A stretch of DNA of 64,000 nt from Bacillota bacterium (lineage in GTDB: Bacteria > Bacillota > Clostridia > Tissierellales > Peptoniphilaceae): positions 49,933-113,932 of the forward strand of contig JAEZXH010000004.1 in assembly GCA_023442775.1 (NCBI GenBank), in the 5' to 3' direction. The stretch's first letter is position 1. The number at the start of each line of letters is the position of its first letter. The position numbers were made by a program, and so were the translations under genes. Of this stretch, positions 59,095-64,000 are shown one piece after another. The notes under the pieces are model-generated. The model was not told the DNA's origin. It searched no databases and was given only the letters and a program-made list of their open reading frames with translations.

Positions 59095-59874
59095 ATGTTC
59101 GAGAAAGCCCATGGAAAAATCAATCGCACCCTCGCCATCACCGGCGTCAGGGAGGACGGTTATCACCTCATTGAAAGCCACATGGTTCCCCTCGAACTCC
59201 ACGACGTGGTGGTCTTTGAGAAGGCGAAAATGACCTCCATCTCCTGCCCCGGAGCGGAAGAGGATGAGAGAAACCTCGCCATGCGCGCCCTGCGCCTTCT
59301 CGAAGAGGCTACGGGTCGCCCTCTTCCCGGGCGCATTGTCATCGAAAAGCGCATCCCCGTCGCGGCAGGACTTGCCGGGGGAACGGCGGATGCGGCGGCC
59401 ATCCTTCGCCTCGTGCGAAGGGTCTATGCTCTCGATTTTTCCGACGAAGAGCTCGTAGAGATTGGGCGACCCCTCGGGGCGGATCTTCCCTATTGTTTCT
59501 ACGAGAGAGAGGCTTTGGCGCGAGGCATCGGAGACGAGTTGGAGTTTTTGGAGGGAGAGAGTCATCCCGTCCTCCTTTTGCCCTCGAAGGAAGGCCTCTC
59601 GACTCCCGTCATCTATCGCCTCTACGACGAGAGTCCAACGAGGACCGGGGAGAACGACCTCTATCCCGCTGTCCTCTCCCTGCGCCCCGACCTCGAAGAG
59701 AAGCGAAAGGCCCTTCTTCGATGGGGGGCCTTTGAGGCGCGGATGACCGGGTCTGGCCCCACCCTCTATGGCCTCTTTCACAGAGAAGAAGACCGGGACA
59801 GGGCCCAGAGAGAACTTGGGGGAATCGCGACGAGAACACGAGGGAGAAGAGACGATGCGCTTAGGGATTTTTGA
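59095..59874 (+). CDS. ispE: 4-diphosphocytidyl-2-C-methyl-D-erythritol kinase
   Basis: A 259-residue GHMP kinase of the MEP isoprenoid pathway. Signatures are AHGKINRTLAITGVREDGYH, the ATP loop PVAAGLAGGTADAAA and the late MTGSGPTLYGLF. RBS AGAAAGGAGGTCCT. Overlaps murI by 20 bp. Its presence indicates the non-mevalonate pathway. Confidence 0.95.
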   Translation: MFEKAHGKINRTLAITGVREDGYHLIESHMVPLELHDVVVFEKAKMTSISCPGAEEDERNLAMRALRLLEEATGRPLPGRIVIEKRIPVAAGLAGGTADAAAILRLVRRVYALDFSDEELVEIGRPLGADLPYCFYEREALARGIGDELEFLEGESHPVLLLPSKEGLSTPVIYRLYDESPTRTGENDLYPAVLSLRPDLEEKRKALLRWGAFEARMTGSGPTLYGLFHREEDRDRAQRELGGIATRTRGRRDDALRDF

Positions 59875-60613
59875 TAGTGGGGTGGGAGGCTTGACTGTCC
59901 TCTGTGCCCTCGAGGCGGTGGCGCCGAAGGTGGATCTGATCTTCGTCGGCGACACCCTCCACCTCCCCTATGGGGAAAAGACGCCGGAGGAGGTCCTCGG
60001 CTACGGACGAGAGATCCTCGGATTTTTTGAAGAGGAAGGGGTCGACGGGGTGGTCATCGCCTGCAATACCGCCAGTGCCATGGCCCTCGCCGAGCTGGAG
60101 AAGGAGAGGTCCCTTCCCCTCTTTGGGGTCATCGGTCCCGCGGTGAAGGAGATCCTTCGCGGAAGGGAGAGAGATGTCCTCCTCCTTGCCACCCAGGGCA
60201 CCATCAACACCGGGGCCTATGAGAAAGAACTGCGAAAGAGAGGCGCCGAGGTTTGTCTCCATGGGATGGGACTTCCCGAACTCGTCCTCGCCATCCAAGA
60301 GGGGAGACGGGACGAGGCCCTCGCCATTGCACGAGAGGCCATCGAGACCGCTCCCTACCACGAGGCGGTGGTCCTCGGGTGTACCCACTTTCCCATCATC
60401 GCCGAGGAGCTCTCGAAGCACCTGGGGGAGGGGGTGCGCCTCATCGACCCCTCCGAGGAAGTGGCCCGAGAGGTCCTCGCCCACTTCAAGACCCTTGAGG
60501 GAGAGGGGAGACGGGAGTTTTACGCCACCTCCGAGCCCGAGAAATTTTCCAAGGTCGCCGAAGAATTTCTGGGAAGAGAGATTGAGGCGCGTCGTTTAAG
60601 TTTTCACAAATAA
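59855..60613 (+). CDS. murI: Glutamate racemase
   Basis: A 252-residue cofactor-independent racemase supplying D-glutamate to peptidoglycan. The two catalytic cysteines are Cys70 (VVIACNTASA) and Cys176 (VLGCTHFPII); N-terminus MRLGIFDSGVGGLTVL. The start at 59855 follows GAGGGAGAAGAG; a longer frame inside ispE is not homologous. Confidence 0.95.
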   Translation: MRLGIFDSGVGGLTVLCALEAVAPKVDLIFVGDTLHLPYGEKTPEEVLGYGREILGFFEEEGVDGVVIACNTASAMALAELEKERSLPLFGVIGPAVKEILRGRERDVLLLATQGTINTGAYEKELRKRGAEVCLHGMGLPELVLAIQEGRRDEALAIAREAIETAPYHEAVVLGCTHFPIIAEELSKHLGEGVRLIDPSEEVAREVLAHFKTLEGEGRREFYATSEPEKFSKVAEEFLGREIEARRLSFHK

Positions 60614-60614
60614 C

Positions 60615-60643
60615 TTGATGGACGTCGCCTCTTTTGATATAAT
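60615..60643 (+). promoter_or_regulatory. ribU promoter
   Basis: TTGATG (60615-60620), 17-bp spacer, TATAAT (60638-60643). Confidence 0.75.
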
Positions 60644-60663
60644 GAGAGCAAAGTTCAAGATGC

Positions 60664-60806
60664 ATTCTTCAGGGCGAGGTGAAATTCCTCACCGGTGGTG
60701 ACAGTCCACGAGTCGCAAGACTGAATCGGTGAAATTCCGATACCGACGGTATAGTCCGGACGAAAGAAGAACCTTTTTTCGCGCCCCGAAGAAGAGGGCA
60801 TTTTTT
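60664..60806 (+). promoter_or_regulatory. FMN riboswitch
   Basis: The conserved blocks CTTCAGGGCGAGGTGAAATT, CACCGGTGGTGACAGTCCACG, CTGAATCGGTGAAATTCCGA and CCGACGGTATAGTCCGGACG appear in order. P1 is TTCTTC (60665-60670) with GAAGAA (60766-60771). Downstream a short GC hairpin (60783-60799) with a T-run is the likely terminator platform. FMN binding should reduce ribU expression. Confidence 0.97.
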
Positions 60807-60828
60807 ATGCCGTTCTTTGGAGGTTAAG

Positions 60829-61443
60829 ATGCAAAACATTCGTGTCCATGAGAGGAGTCGCCTCTCCAGTCGTACCATGGCAAAGATCAGTGTGCTCTCG
60901 GTCATTGCCTTCGTCCTCATGTTTTTCCAAGCTCCGCTGGCCTTCCTCGCGCCGCCCTTTATCAAACTCGACGTCTCCGACGTCCCGGCGATGATCGGCG
61001 CTTTTGCCATGGGTCCCTTGGTGGGTGTGGCCATTGAGCTCTTCAAAAACATCTTGCACATCCTCTTTGAGGGGACGACGACGGGAGGCGTGGGAGAACT
61101 CTCGAACTTCATCGTCGGAAGCATGTTCGTCGCCAGCGCCGCTCTCATCTATCGCCGCCATCATACCTACCGTGGGGCCTTTTTCGGCCTCTGTGTTGGG
61201 ATTATCGTCATGAGTGGCCTTGCTGTGGTGTCGAACTATTTCGTGGTCTTCCCCCTCTATGCGAAGCTCATGATTCCCATGGAGACCATCATCGGGATGG
61301 GGACTGCCGTCAACGCCCACATCACCGACCTGTGGAGCTTTATGGTCTTTGCCGTGGTGCCCTTTAATCTCGTGAAGGGCCTGGTGATTGCCCTAGTGAC
61401 CATGCTTCTCTACAAGAAGGTCTCGCCGATTTTGCACCGATAA
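60829..61443 (+). CDS. ribU: Riboflavin ECF transporter S component
   Basis: A 204-residue membrane protein with about six helices and the RibU-like segment FIKLDVSDVPAMIGAFAMGP, then VELFKNILH-like residues. It binds riboflavin and works with a shared ECF module, not seen in the window. RBS TTGGAGGTTAAG. The FMN riboswitch upstream confirms the flavin role. Confidence 0.95.
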   Translation: MQNIRVHERSRLSSRTMAKISVLSVIAFVLMFFQAPLAFLAPPFIKLDVSDVPAMIGAFAMGPLVGVAIELFKNILHILFEGTTTGGVGELSNFIVGSMFVASAALIYRRHHTYRGAFFGLCVGIIVMSGLAVVSNYFVVFPLYAKLMIPMETIIGMGTAVNAHITDLWSFMVFAVVPFNLVKGLVIALVTMLLYKKVSPILHR

Positions 61444-61470
61444 AAAAGAGCCCCGGTCGGGGCTTTTTTT
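61441..61470. terminator. Bidirectional terminator
   Basis: A-run, AGCCCC-GGT-CGGGGCT, T-run between ribU and the convergent DUF3021 gene; it ends at the DUF3021 stop. Confidence 0.9.
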
Positions 61471-61894
61471 ATTTGCGAAGATGTTCGTTGATGGTATCGA
61501 CGTCACGTTTTGTTTTGAAGTAGATGAAGATCCAAATGACGGCGTAAATGAGGAGGTAAACGAGGATAAAGGAGAGGATGGAAAAGGCATTGGGAAGGAT
61601 CCAGCGAAAGGAGAAGGCGGCAAGAAGGAGAAAAGTTCCATTGAGTAAAAGGTGCAGGAGAGTTTCTCGCAGAAGATGTTTCCCCTGAAAGATCATCGAG
61701 GAATATTCTCCGACGAGAGCGAGTAGCCCGCAGACCATATAGACGATGAAGAGGCGCAAATAGGAGCCTTGAGAGAAGAATGGCGTCGTTTCCCTCTGAT
61801 TGATGGCGCAGAATAAGAGCCCCACGAGGGATCCGATTCCAACTCCTCTGAGAAAAACGGTGAGAATGTGACCGAGGGAGTGTGTACGTTTCAT
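61469..61894 (-). CDS. DUF3021 membrane protein
   Basis: A 141-residue protein with four hydrophobic helices and a charged C-terminus, matching the DUF3021 family layout. Such proteins are typically encoded directly after LytTR-type regulators, as here (8-bp gap), and are thought to modulate their activity. Function otherwise unknown. Confidence 0.78.
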   Translation of the reverse strand: MKRTHSLGHILTVFLRGVGIGSLVGLLFCAINQRETTPFFSQGSYLRLFIVYMVCGLLALVGEYSSMIFQGKHLLRETLLHLLLNGTFLLLAAFSFRWILPNAFSILSFILVYLLIYAVIWIFIYFKTKRDVDTINEHLRK

Positions 61895-61902
61895 GATTCA
61901 CC

Positions 61903-62331
61903 TCACAGATTTAAGCGTTGTCGAAACTCCTTGAGTTTTCGACGAGAGACACTACAGACCCTCCCCGTATCCAGATGACAGAGGATGGTCCCGGAAAAGG
62001 AGAGGTCGAGACTCGTGACGTGGGAGATGTTGACTATCTCCGACTTTGAGATGCGCAAGAAGCCAGAGATTCCAAAGTCTTCCACCTCTTGAAGGGTCAT
62101 CTTGAGGGTATAGAGTTTCCTCTTCGTCTCCACCCGGGTGACCCCATCCTCGACGAAGAACCGGACACAGTCCTTTGGATCGAGGAGATAGACGTGTTCC
62201 TTTCCATAACAGGGGATTTGAGCCGGGCCCCTGTGATGAAAAAGCGCCATGAGCTCCGGGGTGATATGGCGTGCGACGATATGAACCTCTTCTTCGGGAA
62301 GGGTGTGATCTTCGAGAAATCGAAATTCCAT
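61903..62331 (-). CDS. LytTR-domain transcriptional regulator
   Basis: A 142-residue protein without a receiver domain. The C-terminal LytTR DNA-binding domain shows HVYLLDPKDCVRFFVEDG, FLRISKSEIVNISHV and VSRRKLKEFRQRL. RBS AGAAAGGAGGATTC. It is followed by the DUF3021 partner. Two direct repeats upstream of its own promoter look like LytTR sites. It is divergent from the cstA-family gene, which it may control. Confidence 0.88.
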   Translation of the reverse strand: MEFRFLEDHTLPEEEVHIVARHITPELMALFHHRGPAQIPCYGKEHVYLLDPKDCVRFFVEDGVTRVETKRKLYTLKMTLQEVEDFGISGFLRISKSEIVNISHVTSLDLSFSGTILCHLDTGRVCSVSRRKLKEFRQRLNL

Positions 62332-62351
62332 GAATCCTCCTTTCTGTGGCC

Positions 62352-62420
62352 AGTATAGCACGAGAAGGCGGGACAGTTTGCGATTTTGGACAAGCGGTCG
62401 AAAAGTGGGGATGAGCGGTC
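62352..62420 (-). promoter_or_regulatory. LytTR promoter with direct-repeat operator
   Basis: On the minus strand a -10 TATACT (62357-62352) lies below two direct repeats, GACCGCTCATCC (62420-62409) and GACCGCTTGTCC (62399-62388). They are 21 bp apart start to start and match in 10 of 12 positions. LytTR regulators bind paired repeats in about this register. Confidence 0.6.
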
Positions 62421-62443
62421 TGTCCCTCTGGGAACAAAAAAAG

Positions 62444-62468
62444 TTTTCAATATCTTTTTCAATATCTT
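62444..62468 (+). repeat. Two tandem TTTTCAATATCTT copies
   Basis: TTTTCAATATCTT occurs at 62444-62456 and again at 62456-62468, a 12-bp period, just upstream of the cstA -35 box. Possible operator. Confidence 0.5.
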
Positions 62469-62477
62469 AGGAAACCC

Positions 62478-62506
62478 TTTAGATTTTCAAAAGTTTGCGG
62501 TATAAT
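62478..62506 (+). promoter_or_regulatory. Promoter of the cstA-family gene
   Basis: TTTAGA (62478-62483), 17-bp spacer, TATAAT (62501-62506). The weak -35 suggests activation. Confidence 0.65.
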
Positions 62507-62541
62507 AGCTCAGGTAAGTCTATTGGTTGTTAGGAGGAATT

Positions 62542-63990
62542 ATGCCTTTATTCTTGATTGGCCTTGTCATCCTCGTTGTGGGTGGCGCACTCTACGGCCG
62601 TTTTGTGGAGAAGGTCTTCGGTCCCGATGATCGTAAGACGCCTGCTCTCTCCCAAACCGACGGCGTGGACTACGTGCCCATGGGCGGCAAGCGCAACATG
62701 CTCATCGAGCTCTTAAACATCGCAGGAACCGGCCCGATCATTGGACCGATTCAAGGGATCTTGTTTGGACCCATCGCCTTCTTGGCCATCCCCCTCGGCT
62801 GTGTCCTCGCTGGGGCACTTCACGACTATTTCATCGGTATGATCTCCATGAGAAACAGCGGGGCGCAGGTTCCGAAGCTCATGCAAAAGTACATGGGGAC
62901 GGCATCGAACCGGGTCTACAACATCGTCATTTGGGTCCTCATGCTCCTCACCGGGGTCGTCTTCATCTACACCCCTGGGGACCTCATCGTCAGCGACATC
63001 CTTGGCATGGACGTGAACTCCAACGTCATCTGGATCGTCTACGCGGTGATTCTCGGCTACTACATCGTGGCGACCCTCTTCCCCATCGACAAGATCATCG
63101 GCCGCGTCTATCCCGTCTTCGGAGCCCTTCTCATCATCTCCGCCATCGGTGTCTTCATCGGCGTCTTGCGCGATGGTGGGGCAAGCCTTCACGCCATGGT
63201 GGGCACGGGTCTTCTCATGCAGCACCCCGCTGGCATGAAGTTTATCCCCGTCTTCTTCATCACCGTGGCCTGCGGGATCCTCTCCGGATTTCACGGTTCT
63301 CAAGCGACGCTGATCTCTCGTACGGTCACCCATGAAAAAGATGGCCGCGGCGTCTTCTACAACATGATGATCGCCGAAGGGTTCATCGCCATGTGCTGGG
63401 CCGCTGGTGCCATGGTCGTCTTCAACCGTGGCGTCGGTCTCGATACGGCTCCCACCCTCATGGTCGGGGAAATCTCCCGCATGTTTATGGGCCGCATTGG
63501 CGGACTCTTTGCCATCGCAGGAGTCATTATTCTGCCCATCACCAGTGGTGACACCGCATTTCGCGCCCTTCGCCTCATGGTGGCCGAGCAATTTGGCGTC
63601 TCTCAACGGGAGCCCATGAAGCGCGTGATGCTCACCGTCATTCTCTTCATCCCAGCCATTGCGATTCTCTTCTTTGCAAAGACCAATGGCCAAGGATTCC
63701 AGATTCTCTGGCGCTACTTTGGGTTTACGAACCAGCTCGTCGCCGTCTTTGCTCTGGCGATGATTACCGTGTATCTCAAGGCGCATAAGAAGCTCTTCCT
63801 CGCATCCATGGTGCCTGGACTCTTCTACACCTTCATCGTCTTCTCCTACATCGCCAACGCCAAGATTGGATTCAATCTTCCCTTGACGGTGTCCTACATC
63901 ATCGGGGTTGTGGGGATGGGTCTCTTCGTCCTCTACACGATGATGACGACCAACAAACGAGGAGATTTGATTCGCCGCGAAGATCACTAA
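62542..63990 (+). CDS. cstA: CstA-family transporter
   Basis: A 482-residue membrane protein with about 13 helices of the carbon starvation protein family. Typical segments are GPIIGPIQGILFGPIAFLAI, GALHDYFIGMISMRNSGAQV and FHGSQATLISRTV. Members import pyruvate (BtsT) or peptides. RBS TAGGAGGAATT before 62542. Divergent from a LytTR regulator; in E. coli a LytTR system controls the related BtsT pyruvate importer, so pyruvate is a plausible substrate. The last ten bases of the window hold nothing recognisable. Confidence 0.92.
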   Translation: MPLFLIGLVILVVGGALYGRFVEKVFGPDDRKTPALSQTDGVDYVPMGGKRNMLIELLNIAGTGPIIGPIQGILFGPIAFLAIPLGCVLAGALHDYFIGMISMRNSGAQVPKLMQKYMGTASNRVYNIVIWVLMLLTGVVFIYTPGDLIVSDILGMDVNSNVIWIVYAVILGYYIVATLFPIDKIIGRVYPVFGALLIISAIGVFIGVLRDGGASLHAMVGTGLLMQHPAGMKFIPVFFITVACGILSGFHGSQATLISRTVTHEKDGRGVFYNMMIAEGFIAMCWAAGAMVVFNRGVGLDTAPTLMVGEISRMFMGRIGGLFAIAGVIILPITSGDTAFRALRLMVAEQFGVSQREPMKRVMLTVILFIPAIAILFFAKTNGQGFQILWRYFGFTNQLVAVFALAMITVYLKAHKKLFLASMVPGLFYTFIVFSYIANAKIGFNLPLTVSYIIGVVGMGLFVLYTMMTTNKRGDLIRREDH

Positions 63991-64000
63991 AGAACGAACC

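Noticed and set aside
62370..62426. Inverted repeat GGGACAG / CTGTCCC around the LytTR repeats
   Set aside because: The arms are only 7 bp and 43 bp apart; probably chance, and the direct repeats explain the region better.
1..64000. CRISPR array, insertion sequences, prophage, rRNA or tRNA genes
   Set aside because: No regularly spaced repeats, transposase, integrase, phage genes or RNA gene signatures were seen by reading.

Overview
The window is a gene-dense stretch of a bacterial chromosome from a fairly GC-rich member of the Bacillota (Firmicutes). The evidence is strong AGGAGG-type ribosome binding sites, a T-box leader before ileS, an FMN riboswitch before ribU, a zinc-type S14, a Veg homologue, and the S10-spc-alpha ribosomal order with a KOW protein next to adk/infA. 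Type III glutamine synthetase, a desulforedoxin-like protein, a membrane pyrophosphatase and an Rrf2 regulator fit an anaerobe of the Clostridia/Tissierellia kind. The exact family cannot be fixed from the sequence alone. No rRNA, tRNA, CRISPR array, insertion sequence or prophage was seen.

Layout. 1-1113: 3' part of dnaB. 1110-6534 (minus strand): the phosphate-starvation block pstS-pstC-pstA-pstB-phoP-phoR, with PhoP-like TTTACA repeats at its promoter. 6663-7679: an unrecognised HEPN-like/nuclease-like protein. 7746-11066: rplM-rpsI, then an ACT protein, a UPF0210 protein and a DUF47 protein. 11108-25158: the S10-spc-alpha ribosomal supercluster from rpsJ to rplQ with secY, adk, infA and rpoA, but without map or rpsD. 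25.2-30.7 kb: an accessory zone with two related lipoproteins, a class B acid phosphatase, an AT-rich secreted protein, a DMT transporter and small membrane proteins. 30.7-38.9 kb: secG, a K+-dependent membrane pyrophosphatase, a cation/proton antiporter behind a fluoride riboswitch, a DUF937 protein, glutamine synthetase III and CTP synthase.

38.9-51.2 kb: a DUF1002 protein, the desulforedoxin-like protein, pepT, a BaiN-like flavoprotein, an SAF-domain dehydrogenase, an Rrf2 regulator, a T-box-controlled ileS of the IleRS2 type with an inverted signature motif (GIHH instead of HIGH), a hydroxyacyl-CoA hydrolase, small zinc-ribbon membrane proteins and pyrFE. 51.2-60.6 kb: a zinc-ribbon protein, a glutaredoxin, then hydrolase/MurF-like ligase/Ddl/RNase R/SmpB, Veg, IspE and MurI, largely envelope precursor and RNA quality-control functions. 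60.6-64 kb: FMN riboswitch-ribU, a LytTR-DUF3021 regulatory pair, and a divergent cstA-family transporter.

Most convergent gene pairs are separated by compact bidirectional terminators. In two cases a perfect 28-bp palindrome is part of the coding sequence and fixes the C-terminal residues. Observations most worth follow-up are the fluoride riboswitch beside a pyrophosphatase, the GIHH IleRS2, the circularly permuted PstS, the HEPN/nuclease-like protein, the membrane-anchored MurF-like ligase paired with Ddl, the LytTR operator between regulator and cstA, and possible attenuators in front of rpsJ and glnN.
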